Below are positions 53,951 through 63,524 of a DNA stretch of 64,000 nucleotides, one piece after another. The stretch lies in NCBI RefSeq assembly GCF_027111255.2, contig NZ_CP114285.2:682001-746000 (forward strand). The letters are read 5' to 3'. The notes below the pieces were generated by a model. It saw nothing but the letters and a program-made list of their open reading frames with translations. It was not told the origin of the DNA and ran no database searches. A program made the translations under genes and the position numbers. Positions within the stretch are counted from its first letter, which is position 1, and each line of letters starts with the position of its first letter. The DNA comes from Flavobacterium flavigenum (GTDB lineage Bacteria; Bacteroidota; Bacteroidia; Flavobacteriales; Flavobacteriaceae).

Positions 53951-55111
53951 ATGCTACTAGAAAATAAAAAAGTCGCTATTATTGGCGGCGGTCCGGGCGG
54001 ACTTACCTTAGCCAGACTTTTACAACTTCAAAATGTAAACGTAAAAGTGTATGAACGGGATGTGAATAAAGATGCACGTGTACAAGGTGCACCGCTGGAT
54101 TTACATGACGAATCAGGTTTAGCTGCAATCCATAAAGCCGGCTTATTTAATGAATTTATAAATAATTTTCTGCCCGGAGCTGATAAAACCCTGATTACAG
54201 ATGAAAATGGCACGATATTTTTCAGTGATCACGAAACAAATATTGAAAAGGATTTTGGCAACGAACATTTTCGCCCTGAAATAGACCGGGGTGCTTTGAG
54301 AAAAATTTTACTCGAATCTTTACAGCCCAAAACTGTTATCTGGGATAGTCATTTCGTCTCAATGGATAAGCAAAATGATGGCTGGCTAATTCATTTCAAA
54401 AACGGAAATTCTGTTTATGCAGATCTTGTGATTGGTAGTGATGGCGCCAATTCTAAAATTCGCCCGTACATTACAGATATCAAACCATTCTATTCAGGCA
54501 TAACGATGCTTGAAGGCACAATTTATGATTCGGAAAAGTCTGTACCGGTTATTCATAAAATTTTAAATGGCGGAAAAATAATGGCTTTTGGGAATGAAAA
54601 AAATATTTTAATGGGGCAAAAAGGAGACGACGCTATTGGATTTTATGCAAGTTTCAGGGCAGCTGAAAACTGGGCTTTTAACAACGGTTTGGACTACACT
54701 GATAAAACACAAATCTTAAATTGGTTCAAAAACAGTTATCCTGAATGGAGCAATACCTGGTACGAACTATTCGAAAACGCATCTGTACCTTTCATCCCCC
54801 GTCTTATCAATTGTATGCCCTTAGACCAAACCTGGAAAACCCTGCCAAACGTCACAATCATTGGAGATGCTGCACATGTTATGCCTCCATTTGCCGGAGA
54901 AGGTGCTAATATGGCCATGCTTGATGCTTTGGAATTAAGTGAATATTTAACTTCTGATGATTATACTACAATAGTAGAAGCTATTTCTTTTTATGAAATA
55001 AACATGCGTAAAAGAGCATCAAAAGCAGCACAGGAATCACTTGAAAATGGGGAAAAAATGCATTCTGAAAATTCTCTAAAAACAATGTTGGCTTTTTTTA
55101 GTGTAGAATAA
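53951..55111 (+). CDS. TetX-like FAD-dependent monooxygenase
   Basis: 386 residues. The FAD-binding motif is GGGPGG at 12-17, followed by LQNVNVKVYERDVNKDARVQG and the GDAAHVMPPFAGEGAN motif (Gly305, Asp306). In length and order it resembles TetX (tetracycline-inactivating) as well as other PHBH-type aromatic monooxygenases; the LDLHDESG and GDAAHVMPPFAGEGANMAMLDA stretches in particular look TetX-like. No claim of tetracycline activity can be made from sequence alone. Regulated, probably, by the adjacent AraC. Confidence 0.82.
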   Translation: MLLENKKVAIIGGGPGGLTLARLLQLQNVNVKVYERDVNKDARVQGAPLDLHDESGLAAIHKAGLFNEFINNFLPGADKTLITDENGTIFFSDHETNIEKDFGNEHFRPEIDRGALRKILLESLQPKTVIWDSHFVSMDKQNDGWLIHFKNGNSVYADLVIGSDGANSKIRPYITDIKPFYSGITMLEGTIYDSEKSVPVIHKILNGGKIMAFGNEKNILMGQKGDDAIGFYASFRAAENWAFNNGLDYTDKTQILNWFKNSYPEWSNTWYELFENASVPFIPRLINCMPLDQTWKTLPNVTIIGDAAHVMPPFAGEGANMAMLDALELSEYLTSDDYTTIVEAISFYEINMRKRASKAAQESLENGEKMHSENSLKTMLAFFSVE

Positions 55112-55311
55112 AAAACTATTTTTTACACCTTCATAACTTGGTTACGGAAAATCAGTGATTAATTAAGAAGAAAAATATTTCATAATCATAGTGAAAAAAT
55201 TCCTACTTTGCAAAAACTTTTACAATAGAAATATACAACATATCCAAAAGGATGTTCATCTACGATATTTTAAAAATGTTAATCCAGTGTTTAAAAAATA
55301 AAAAGAAACCT

Positions 55312-55740
55312 ATGAAACTATTCATTTCCACCTTATTTCTGCTTTGTAATCTTACTCTGTTTGCACAATCAAATCAATTCACTGGTGATTACACCCGTTC
55401 ACTTAGCGAACAAGGAAAGCATACAATCGAATATAAATTGACTTTAAATCAGGATGGAACATTTGTATTTCATTCCTATAAGAAAATGCAAGGCGCAACC
55501 CCACCAGAAGTAAACAAATACGGTAAAGGAAAATGGAGTGTAAAAGATAACCTTATTTCTTTTACAGCAAACAAGCCAGAAGATTTAGATGATACATATA
55601 CTTTGGATTTTAATAAGTCAACAGCACGATTCATAACCAAAAATCCCAGAGATAAAAGCGACAAAGTAGTTAAGACTAAACTTCAGTTTTTAGAATCTGA
55701 AATTTTCTGGATGGAAAGAATTGACCTTTTCAAAATATAA
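55312..55740 (+). CDS. Small exported protein (hypothetical)
   Basis: 142 residues from the ATG at 55312 (signal peptide 1-19, ending FAQ); an upstream in-frame ATG at 55252 would add 20 polar residues before the signal peptide and is disfavoured. The mature protein is beta-rich (YKLTLNQDGTFVFHSYKK, GKGKWSVKDNLISFTA) in a lipocalin- or copper-resistance-NlpE-like way, without a clear family. Confidence 0.65.
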   Translation: MKLFISTLFLLCNLTLFAQSNQFTGDYTRSLSEQGKHTIEYKLTLNQDGTFVFHSYKKMQGATPPEVNKYGKGKWSVKDNLISFTANKPEDLDDTYTLDFNKSTARFITKNPRDKSDKVVKTKLQFLESEIFWMERIDLFKI

Positions 55741-55842
55741 TTCAGATTACCTATTTTACCCCGGCCGATACAGATAGTATCTCAAAACCTTAGTGGCTTT
55801 TTTGTAAAAAATCCTTAATTTCGCTTTCCAATAAAAGAGAAA

Positions 55843-58152
55843 ATGAAGGTCTGTATTGCTGAGAAACCTAGTGTAGCACGAGAAATTGCCTCCGTTCTGG
55901 GAGCCAATAATAAACATGATGGCTATTACGAAGGTAACGGTTACGCTGTGACTTACACTTTTGGACATTTATGCACCTTAAAAGAACCCAATGATTACAA
56001 GCCTCACTGGAAAAGCTGGGATCTCAATAACCTTCCAATGCTACCTGAAAAATTCGAAACAAAAGTAGTTCAGAATTCGGGTATCGAAAAACAATTTAAA
56101 ATCATAAAAAGTTTATTCGACAAAGCCGAAGTGGTCATCAACTGCGGTGATGCCGGCCAGGAAGGAGAACTCATTCAGCGCTGGGTGATGAACGAAGCGC
56201 ACTACAAAGGTGAGGTACAGCGTTTGTGGATATCGTCCCTAACTACCGAAGCCATAAAAGAAGGTTTTGAAAACCTAAAACCTTCAGCCAATTACGATAA
56301 TTTATTCTACGCCGGATTTTCCAGAGCAATTGGTGACTGGTTGTTAGGCATGAATGCCACACGTTTGTACACGGTAAAACATGGAGGGTATAAACAGGTC
56401 TTATCCATTGGGCGTGTGCAGACACCAACTTTGGCAATGGTGGTTGACCGGTTTAAGGAAATCGAAAACTTCAGGCCTCAGCCCTATTGGGAATTGCAGA
56501 CTTTATACCGTGAAACGCTTTTTAGTTATGAAGAAGGACGTTTCCTAAAAAAAGAAGACGGAGAAATTCTGGCAGAAAAAGTCAAAGAAAGCGAATTCGA
56601 AATTGTTTCTGTTGATAAAAAGAACGGAAATGAATATGCTCCGAAACTATTTGACCTAACAGGTTTACAGGTTTATTGCAATCAAAAGTTTGGGTTTTCG
56701 GCAGATGAAACGCTTAAAATCGCACAAACTTTATATGAGCAGAAAGTAATCACGTACCCCAGGGTTGATACCACTTTTTTACCCGGTGATATTTATCCGA
56801 AAGTACCCGGAATCCTGGAAAAACTAACCCGTTATGCGGAATTGACTCAGCCTGTTTTAGAAAAGAAAATCAAGAAATCGCCAAAGGTCTTCAACGATAA
56901 AAAAGTAACAGATCACCATGCGATTATCCCAACCGGAATCGAGATCAATCTGCCCTATAACCAGCAGCAGGTTTATGATATTATTACAAAACGTTTTATT
57001 GCTGTTTTTTATGATGATTGTCTGGTTGCTAATACAACCGTTATCGGAAAAGCAGCAGATGTAACCTTTAAGGCAACGGGAAAACAGATTCTCAAAAAAG
57101 GTTTTCGGGTGGTTTTTGAAGATCCGAATGCTAAAGAAAAAGAACCAGATTTACTGCCGAATTTTGTTGTGGGTGAAAAAGGGCCACATGAACCCTCATT
57201 CCTGCAAAAAGAAACCAAACCGCCCAATCAGTTTACAGAAGCAACTTTATTACGTGCCATGGAAACGGCCGGAAAACAAGTTGATGACGAAGATTTGCGT
57301 GAGTTAATGAAAGAAAACGGTATCGGTCGACCATCAACACGTGCCAATATTATCGAAACGCTTTTCAAACGTCAGTATATCGTTCGAAACAAAAAACAGG
57401 TATTACCAACACCAACCGGAATACAGCTTATTGAAACGATTCAGAATGAACTAATCAAATCAGCCGAATTGACTGGTTCCTGGGAAAAGCAGCTTAAAGA
57501 CATTGAAAGGGGAACTTTTACAGCAGGAGCTTTTATTAAGAACATGAAACGCATGGTAGAAGCTTTGGTAAACGAAGTCAGGAGCGAAACCAGACATGCT
57601 AATATTTCGCATGCTGCAACAATTCAGTTACCTGTTGTTAAAGCCGAAAAAGAAAAAAAGAAAGCTTCCGGAATTACAGCAGAAACTTGTCCGAAATGTC
57701 AAAAGGGAACTATTTTAAAAGGAAAGACAGCTTTTGGATGCAGTGCATACAAATCGGGTTGCGACTTTGTACTGCCTTTTGTTTTTCATGATAAAAAAAT
57801 TACGGAAAGTCAATATATACGATTGGTTCAAAAAGGTTCAACTGTCAACATAAAAGGCTTTAAATTAGAAGCTGAAACAGTTGAAGGCTTAATTCGTTTT
57901 GAAGAAAATTACAAACTGAAGCTAGAGCCAAAGAAAACTAATAAAAAAACCGACACAAAAGAAAATTCGGATTCCTTAGCCTGTCCAAAATGTAAAAAAG
58001 GAACAATTTTAAAAGGTAAAACCGCTTACGGCTGTGCAGAATATAAATCGGGTTGTGATTTTAAAGTAACTTTTGATGAAGTGAGAGCAAAACTAAAAGA
58101 TCAAAAACCGACAAAGGAATTAGTTTACGAGATTTTAAGGGCAAACGTTTAA
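55843..58152 (+). CDS. topB: DNA topoisomerase III
   Basis: Type IA topoisomerase that decatenates DNA. It has 769 aa. The Toprim domain begins KVCIAEKPSVAREIASVLG; the catalytic Tyr is in TYPRVDTTFL (about residue 305). RPSTRANIIETLFKRQYI is a conserved C-terminal region of the core. Two zinc-ribbon-like repeats, each CPKCxKGTILKGKTAxGC, follow at about 615-650 and 713-745. It is monocistronic. Extra TopB copies are common on mobile elements, but no transfer genes are near. Confidence 0.94.
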   Translation: MKVCIAEKPSVAREIASVLGANNKHDGYYEGNGYAVTYTFGHLCTLKEPNDYKPHWKSWDLNNLPMLPEKFETKVVQNSGIEKQFKIIKSLFDKAEVVINCGDAGQEGELIQRWVMNEAHYKGEVQRLWISSLTTEAIKEGFENLKPSANYDNLFYAGFSRAIGDWLLGMNATRLYTVKHGGYKQVLSIGRVQTPTLAMVVDRFKEIENFRPQPYWELQTLYRETLFSYEEGRFLKKEDGEILAEKVKESEFEIVSVDKKNGNEYAPKLFDLTGLQVYCNQKFGFSADETLKIAQTLYEQKVITYPRVDTTFLPGDIYPKVPGILEKLTRYAELTQPVLEKKIKKSPKVFNDKKVTDHHAIIPTGIEINLPYNQQQVYDIITKRFIAVFYDDCLVANTTVIGKAADVTFKATGKQILKKGFRVVFEDPNAKEKEPDLLPNFVVGEKGPHEPSFLQKETKPPNQFTEATLLRAMETAGKQVDDEDLRELMKENGIGRPSTRANIIETLFKRQYIVRNKKQVLPTPTGIQLIETIQNELIKSAELTGSWEKQLKDIERGTFTAGAFIKNMKRMVEALVNEVRSETRHANISHAATIQLPVVKAEKEKKKASGITAETCPKCQKGTILKGKTAFGCSAYKSGCDFVLPFVFHDKKITESQYIRLVQKGSTVNIKGFKLEAETVEGLIRFEENYKLKLEPKKTNKKTDTKENSDSLACPKCKKGTILKGKTAYGCAEYKSGCDFKVTFDEVRAKLKDQKPTKELVYEILRANV

Positions 58153-58413
58153 TTTTTTTTGCAGCGAATTTCACTAATCCCTACTAATTTTAAAAATCGC
58201 TTCACGCAGATTCGGCAGATTGAGCAGATTTATTTTGATCTTAAAATTAAAAAAAGTGTAAGATTCACTTAAATCTTTTAAAATCTGAGTGAAACAAAAA
58301 ATCTCTTTAATCCGTAGTAAATATTTAAAATAATTCGAGAAAATTCGTGAGATTCGTAGCGAACACTTTTTTTTCCTACTTTAGTACCTGTTTACAAACC
58401 AAAACTCAAAAAT
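58153..58413. other. Intergenic region with degenerate repeat
   Basis: 261 bases without a gene. Short degenerate units such as AATTCGTGAGATTCGTAGCGAA resemble intergenic sequences I associate with Flavobacterium genomes in general. Confidence 0.35.
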
Positions 58414-58890
58414 ATGCTTCAGAAAATTACTCTTATCGCATTTATAATAGCTTTCGTTTCCTGCCAGAAGAAAGAAAGCATCGAAAAAGACAAAATCAAA
58501 AAAGCGGACTGGCTTATCGGAAACTGGGAAAACAAAAATCCAGATGGGGTTTTAACCGAAAACTGGGAAAAAGTAAACGACAGTACTTTTTCTGCTACTT
58601 CTTATTTTATTAAAGGAAAAGATACTTTGCATTTTGAAAGTATCATTTTAGCTCAATTAGGTGAAACACTCACTTATAAAGCAACTGTAAAAGGTCAAAA
58701 TGAAAACAAACCGGTCTTCTTCCCTTCTACTTTGGAATCAGACAAACAATTGGTTTTCGAAAATCCGAAACACGATTACCCTCAAAAAATTACTTATACA
58801 AAAGGTGCTAATAATACCTTGACTGCTGAGATTTCCGGGAAATTGAATGGGAAGCAGACAACGGAAAGGTTTATTATGACGAAGAAGTAG
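58414..58890 (+). CDS. DUF6265 family lipoprotein
   Basis: 158 residues. The signal peptide ends in VSC (Cys17), a lipobox-like site. WLIGNWENKNPDGVLTENW and the beta-rich remainder match the DUF6265 family of small Bacteroidota lipoproteins. Function unknown. Overlapping frames are noise. Confidence 0.75.
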   Translation: MLQKITLIAFIIAFVSCQKKESIEKDKIKKADWLIGNWENKNPDGVLTENWEKVNDSTFSATSYFIKGKDTLHFESIILAQLGETLTYKATVKGQNENKPVFFPSTLESDKQLVFENPKHDYPQKITYTKGANNTLTAEISGKLNGKQTTERFIMTKK

Positions 58891-58929
58891 ACTCTAATCC
58901 TAAATTTTATTTAGGCAGTAGAAAAAATA

Positions 58930-59436
58930 ATGAGAAGAAAATTTATTATTGGAAAATTAGAAGTTAGAAAACTAATTCTTTCAGATTTACTATACCTGTT
59001 TTTATATATAATTGCAATATTCTATTATATATATATCATTAAATACAAACCAGAAGATAAATTTGCTTCTTCATTTATAATTTCTTGGATCATTGGCTTA
59101 TTAACTATTTCTTCTCCTTTCGGATTAAGGTTTAGAAATATTTATTTTTCAATAATCTGGCTGCTATTATCAATTGCATTTTTGATTAACGCTACTTTTA
59201 TAGCAATAATCCCATTATTAACTTTCCTTCAATATCATATAATTAGATTAATATTTTGGAAAATACACCGAAGAGAGTTTATTCCATATGAACTTGGAAG
59301 AGGGGCAATGTTTAGATACAAAAGTTATTTTGAGCAAAAAAGCGGGGATATTAAAGATAAACGTTTTACAAAAATTCTTCTATCGACTGGAATTCTAATA
59401 ATCTTTTTCTGTTTAATATTTGTTATCGAAAATTGA
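58930..59436 (+). CDS. Multi-pass membrane protein (hypothetical)
   Basis: 168 residues. Four or so membrane helices (LSDLLYLFLYIIAIFYYIYI, FIISWIIGLLTIS, IIWLLLSIAFLINATFIAII, ILLSTGILIIFFCLIF). A basic cytoplasmic loop (FWKIHRREFIPYELGRG) lies between helices. Very low complexity and no family recognised. It lies 40 bp after the DUF6265 gene. Confidence 0.55.
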   Translation: MRRKFIIGKLEVRKLILSDLLYLFLYIIAIFYYIYIIKYKPEDKFASSFIISWIIGLLTISSPFGLRFRNIYFSIIWLLLSIAFLINATFIAIIPLLTFLQYHIIRLIFWKIHRREFIPYELGRGAMFRYKSYFEQKSGDIKDKRFTKILLSTGILIIFFCLIFVIEN

Positions 59437-59663
59437 GATAACAAACAACAATCAGATAACAAATATTTATCTCATTTAAACTCTAAAAATATTTCAAAAT
59501 ATATTGATATGATCAAATAAACCAATTAAAATCCGTTGCTACAATATTTATTTCTAAGTAATTTTTAAGCTCTTTGTGCTTGCTTAAATCTTTATGTCTT
59601 AGTTATAGAAAGGATCCAATAGAAAAAACCAGAATCTTAGCACCTTAGAAACTCTCAAAAAAC

Positions 59664-60824
59664 CTACTCATTCTCCCCTATCTTATTCACCATAAAAATC
59701 ATCAGAATACCCAAAAGCGCGATAACTAAAAACGCCCATTTCATGCTTAAATATTCAGAGATAAATCCTACCATTGGCGGAACCAGTAAAAAGCCAAGAT
59801 AACCAATTGTAGATATAGAAGTTATGGCCGTACCACTGTTTAATTTTGATGACCTTCCTGCTATACTAAAAACAAGAGGTACTACACAGGAAACCCCAAA
59901 ACCAATCAAAACATAACCAAAGATGGTTGGATAAGGATAAGGAAGGATAAAACAAATGGCAAAACCTGCCGTAATTAATATACCACTATAAAGCAGAATT
60001 TTTTTAATCCCAAATTTCGTTACACCGTAATCTCCAAATATTCGTCCTAAAGTCACCGCTGTTGCAAAAAATACAAATGCTGCACTGGTTAATTTTGGGG
60101 ATGTCTTCAATATATTTTCAAAATAAATACCGCTCCAGTCATACATCGTATTTTCGCAAGCCATTGAAACGAAACAAATTACAGCAAATTTTATTAGATT
60201 TTTTTCCGGCATTGCAAAAAACTTCTTCTTAACAGGAACCGGCTCATTATGAATACTTAGCGGATAAAAACAAGCCGTTAGCGCCAGCATAAAAACACTT
60301 ACGCCTAGTAAATGATGAGAAGGAGCAATATGCTGTGTAACCATAACATACCCTAAGCCTGCTCCCGAAAAAACGGCAATACTCCAAACCGCATGAAAAC
60401 GGGTAATAATTGATTTTGGATATAATTTCTGCACCTCAAGCGATTGTGCGTTAATCGATAAATTAAAAATATTACGTGAAGCCCCGAAAATTAAAAGTAC
60501 TATAACCAATTGCCATACAAAAGCCACTAAGCCGGGTAAAGACAATACAATATTAAACATAATAGCTCCCAAAAGCATAATATACCGGCTGCTGTGTTTG
60601 TTTAATAATTTTCCGGTAAAAGGCATTGTTAGCATTAAGCCAATCGGAAATGCAAACAAAACAGCTCCAAACTGAGCTTCAGATAAATGTAGTTGCGCCT
60701 GAATGTGCGGAATTCTTGATACCCATGAAGAATATCCAAAACCTGAAAGGAAAAAAAAGACAGTATTCGCTATACGATAGCCTCGCGGAGTATTTTGTAT
60801 GTTTTTAAAGAAAGGTAAAATCAT
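59664..60824 (-). CDS. MFS transporter
   Basis: 386 residues with about 12 hydrophobic helices. The N-terminal half has GFGYSSWVSRIPHIQAQLHLS and FPIGLMLTMPFTGKLLNKHSSRYI (loop 2-3 signature). Sugar or drug transport cannot be told apart. It diverges from the second siderophore receptor gene across a shared 277 bp region. Confidence 0.85.
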   Translation of the reverse strand: MILPFFKNIQNTPRGYRIANTVFFFLSGFGYSSWVSRIPHIQAQLHLSEAQFGAVLFAFPIGLMLTMPFTGKLLNKHSSRYIMLLGAIMFNIVLSLPGLVAFVWQLVIVLLIFGASRNIFNLSINAQSLEVQKLYPKSIITRFHAVWSIAVFSGAGLGYVMVTQHIAPSHHLLGVSVFMLALTACFYPLSIHNEPVPVKKKFFAMPEKNLIKFAVICFVSMACENTMYDWSGIYFENILKTSPKLTSAAFVFFATAVTLGRIFGDYGVTKFGIKKILLYSGILITAGFAICFILPYPYPTIFGYVLIGFGVSCVVPLVFSIAGRSSKLNSGTAITSISTIGYLGFLLVPPMVGFISEYLSMKWAFLVIALLGILMIFMVNKIGENE

Positions 60825-60995
60825 GAAGTCATTTTTCAGACTGCAAAATTAAGTTATTTTAAACCAACATCACTCCTTTTATCCTTTCTTAAAAAAGAAT
60901 TGTACAGTTATTAAAATAAATATTTAAAAATCAAAATTTTAGAAATTTATACCTCCATATTTTTCACTTTTATAATATATCCAATTAAAATTATA

Positions 60996-61014
60996 TTTAT
61001 TTATTCTAAATAAA
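60996..61014 (+). promoter_or_regulatory. Palindromic operator 1 of the second siderophore receptor
   Basis: TTTATTTATTCTAAATAAA, a perfect 8-3-8 palindrome, immediately upstream of the -33 element, as at the first receptor. Confidence 0.6.
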
Positions 61015-61015
61015 A

Positions 61016-61046
61016 CTTGTTAAAAAGATATTAATTTTTACTTTTG
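61016..61046 (+). promoter_or_regulatory. Promoter of the second TonB-dependent receptor
   Basis: The -7 TACTTTTG (61039-61046) and a CTTG -33 (61016-61019) with 19 bp between. Confidence 0.6.
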
Positions 61047-61053
61047 CACTGTT

Positions 61054-61072
61054 TTTATTAATTCTAAATAAA
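61054..61072 (+). promoter_or_regulatory. Palindromic operator 2 of the second siderophore receptor
   Basis: TTTATTAATTCTAAATAAA, a near-perfect copy of the operator, placed at the expected transcription start, 58 bp downstream of operator 1. Confidence 0.55.
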
Positions 61073-61101
61073 AACAATTCCTAATCAAATTTATAATTAT
61101 A

Positions 61102-63435
61102 ATGAAGTATCTAAAAAAGAAAACTTTACCCTTTCTACTCTCAATCGGTATGCTATTTTCAGCAATTAGTATGTTTTCACAACAAAACCACGGAAAAATA
61201 AAAGGAATAATTACGACCTCCGATGGAGCCGCTGCTGAGGATGTTAATATCATCCTTAAAAAAACAAAATATAGTGCCTCTACTAACGAAGATGGCAGTT
61301 TTGAGTTTAACAGAGTGGTTGCAAATTCATATACATTACAAGTTTCGCTAACGGGCTATGAAACTTTAGAACAGGATGTAAATGTTTCTGAAAATGAAAC
61401 GACTACCATTAATTTACAATTAAAAATATCCAATAAGGAACTACAGGAAGTTGTAATAAGTGGTAAAAAAAGTATATTATCGAAAAAAACAGATTACGTT
61501 GCCAGAATGCCGCTTTCTAATCTTGAAAACCCTCAGGTATACAGTGTCATTCATAAGGAGCTTTTACAGGAGCAAGTAGCCGTAAACATTGAAAGTGCTA
61601 TAAGAAACAGTGCCGGTGCTGTACCAGTAAGTTACCCTTCGGGCGGAATTGGCATCGGATTCAGAGGTTTTACTGTTGGTGTTAATGCCAGAAATGGTAT
61701 GGAAACAGTTACTGGACGTTCTTCTATTGATCTTTCAAACGTAGAGCGAATTGAGGTCATGAAAGGACCTTCCGGAACTTTATTTGGTTCATCTGTATCT
61801 TCTTTTGGTGGTGTTGTAAATCTGGTAACGAAGAAACCTTTTGAAACTACAGCCAGTGAAGTAACTTATACGGGAGGAAGTTTTGGCCTAAACCGTCTTA
61901 CAGCCGATGTAAATACGCCTTTAAACAAAGAAAAAACAGTATTATTTAGAATTAACCTTGCTGTAAATAACGAAAAAAGCTTTCTTGACTATGGCTTCAA
62001 CAAATCACTGGCTGTAGCCCCAAGTCTTACTTTTAAAGCAAATGAAAAACTTACATTCAATTTTGATGCAGAATTATATAATTCGAACAATACACGACGG
62101 ACGTATAACACTTATGAGGCAACTTCTGGTATAAACAATCCGGAACAACTAAAAATAGATTATAAAAAGTCTATGTTTCATGACGATAACGATGCAAAAA
62201 CTTCGGCAACAAAAGTTTTTGCTCAGGCAGAATATAAAATTTCCGAAAAATGGAAATCGACTACTATATTCTCTTTCGCAGGTGAAGACGTAGAACGCAG
62301 TTATCAGAGTTATGCCAACTGGACTTCTCCAACCAACGCCTCCAGAAGAGTTGGACTTTGGGGGCCTATTTTTAATAATTATACCAATTTACAGGAAAAT
62401 ATCAATGGACAGTTTTCTACCTGGAGATTCAAACACAAATTTCTTGCAGGTATCAATTTAAGAAAATATGAATCTAACTTTTCAGGAGGAAGAACTGCAA
62501 CAACCTATCTGGATAACATTGATGTAACTAGCAATTTTGCACCAATCAGAAGAAAAGCGGTAGATGCACTATTAACGCTGACTACATCTCCCGTTGGTGA
62601 CCAGGAAACTTTTAGTGCATACGTATGTGATGTAATCAGCTTTACGGGTAGATTATCAGCAATGCTGAGTTTACGTTTTGATAATTTTAACCGTGACCAA
62701 GCCGGAACTGCAACTGCATTTCACCAAAATGCCCTGTCTCCTAAATTCGGATTGGTATATGAAATTGTTAAAGATCAGGTTTCTTTGTTTGCAAATTACA
62801 TGAACGGATTCCAGAATTATGCTCCTGTAAATCAGCCTTCAACAAATGATATATTTGTATTAGATCCTGTATATGCCAATCAGTATGAGGGAGGTATAAA
62901 GGCAGAAACTTTCAATAAAAAACTGAGTTTTACAGCGAGCTATTATAACATTACAATAGATAATAGCACCAGAACACTTGAAAATGGAGATACAATGCAG
63001 GATGTAAAACAAGAAAGCAAAGGTGTAGATTTTGAATTAATCGCCAAACCTATAAACGGATTAAGTATTATTGCGGGATATGCATACAATGATAATCGGA
63101 TCCTGAGGGCAACGAACCTAGCTCTTCAAGGAAACAAAGCTGCAAGTTCCCCTGAAAACGTTGTTAATTTTTGGACAACCTATACGCTACAAAATAAACT
63201 TCAGGGATTAGGTTTCGGCTTAGGAGCAAATTATGTAGATGACAATTATTTTACAGTGGATAATACTTTTTATATGCCTTCATACATGATTTACAATGCT
63301 ACTGCATTTTATGATCAGCCGAACTGGAGAGTTGGTGTAAAACTAAATAATATAACCAATGAAAAATACTGGGATATTTGGGGCGCATCACAAGCGCCAA
63401 CAAATGTTCTGGTAAGTTTATCTCTAAAATTTTAA
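61102..63435 (+). CDS. TonB-dependent siderophore receptor with carboxypeptidase-like domain
   Basis: 777 residues. The signal peptide (1-27) is followed by a carboxypeptidase regulatory-like domain (about 30-115, GKIKGIITTSDGAAAEDVNI), then the plug (VARMPLSNLENPQVYSVIHK, GPSGTLFGSSVSSFGGVVN) and barrel, ending LVSLSLKF. The plug motifs are nearly the same as in the first receptor. A PepSY-type gene follows after a terminator, a pairing that is usual for iron-siderophore reductases, so this receptor is likely part of an iron-uptake locus. Confidence 0.92.
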   Translation: MKYLKKKTLPFLLSIGMLFSAISMFSQQNHGKIKGIITTSDGAAAEDVNIILKKTKYSASTNEDGSFEFNRVVANSYTLQVSLTGYETLEQDVNVSENETTTINLQLKISNKELQEVVISGKKSILSKKTDYVARMPLSNLENPQVYSVIHKELLQEQVAVNIESAIRNSAGAVPVSYPSGGIGIGFRGFTVGVNARNGMETVTGRSSIDLSNVERIEVMKGPSGTLFGSSVSSFGGVVNLVTKKPFETTASEVTYTGGSFGLNRLTADVNTPLNKEKTVLFRINLAVNNEKSFLDYGFNKSLAVAPSLTFKANEKLTFNFDAELYNSNNTRRTYNTYEATSGINNPEQLKIDYKKSMFHDDNDAKTSATKVFAQAEYKISEKWKSTTIFSFAGEDVERSYQSYANWTSPTNASRRVGLWGPIFNNYTNLQENINGQFSTWRFKHKFLAGINLRKYESNFSGGRTATTYLDNIDVTSNFAPIRRKAVDALLTLTTSPVGDQETFSAYVCDVISFTGRLSAMLSLRFDNFNRDQAGTATAFHQNALSPKFGLVYEIVKDQVSLFANYMNGFQNYAPVNQPSTNDIFVLDPVYANQYEGGIKAETFNKKLSFTASYYNITIDNSTRTLENGDTMQDVKQESKGVDFELIAKPINGLSIIAGYAYNDNRILRATNLALQGNKAASSPENVVNFWTTYTLQNKLQGLGFGLGANYVDDNYFTVDNTFYMPSYMIYNATAFYDQPNWRVGVKLNNITNEKYWDIWGASQAPTNVLVSLSLKF

Positions 63436-63441
63436 TAACAA

Positions 63442-63480
63442 AAAGCACCTTAATTACGTAAAAGAATTAAGGTGCTTTCA
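63442..63480 (+). terminator. Terminator of the second receptor gene
   Basis: AAAGCACCTTAATT and AATTAAGGTGCTTT pair with a 9-base loop; only a weak T tract follows, so it may be partial and allow read-through to the next gene. Confidence 0.7.
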
Positions 63481-63524
63481 ATAAAGTGGCGGTTTTTATT
63501 GAAACTGTTATAACATTAGTAAAC

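Noticed and set aside
58347..58613. 88-codon ORF overlapping the DUF6265 gene
   Set aside because: Out-of-frame shadow of the lipoprotein gene with no family features.
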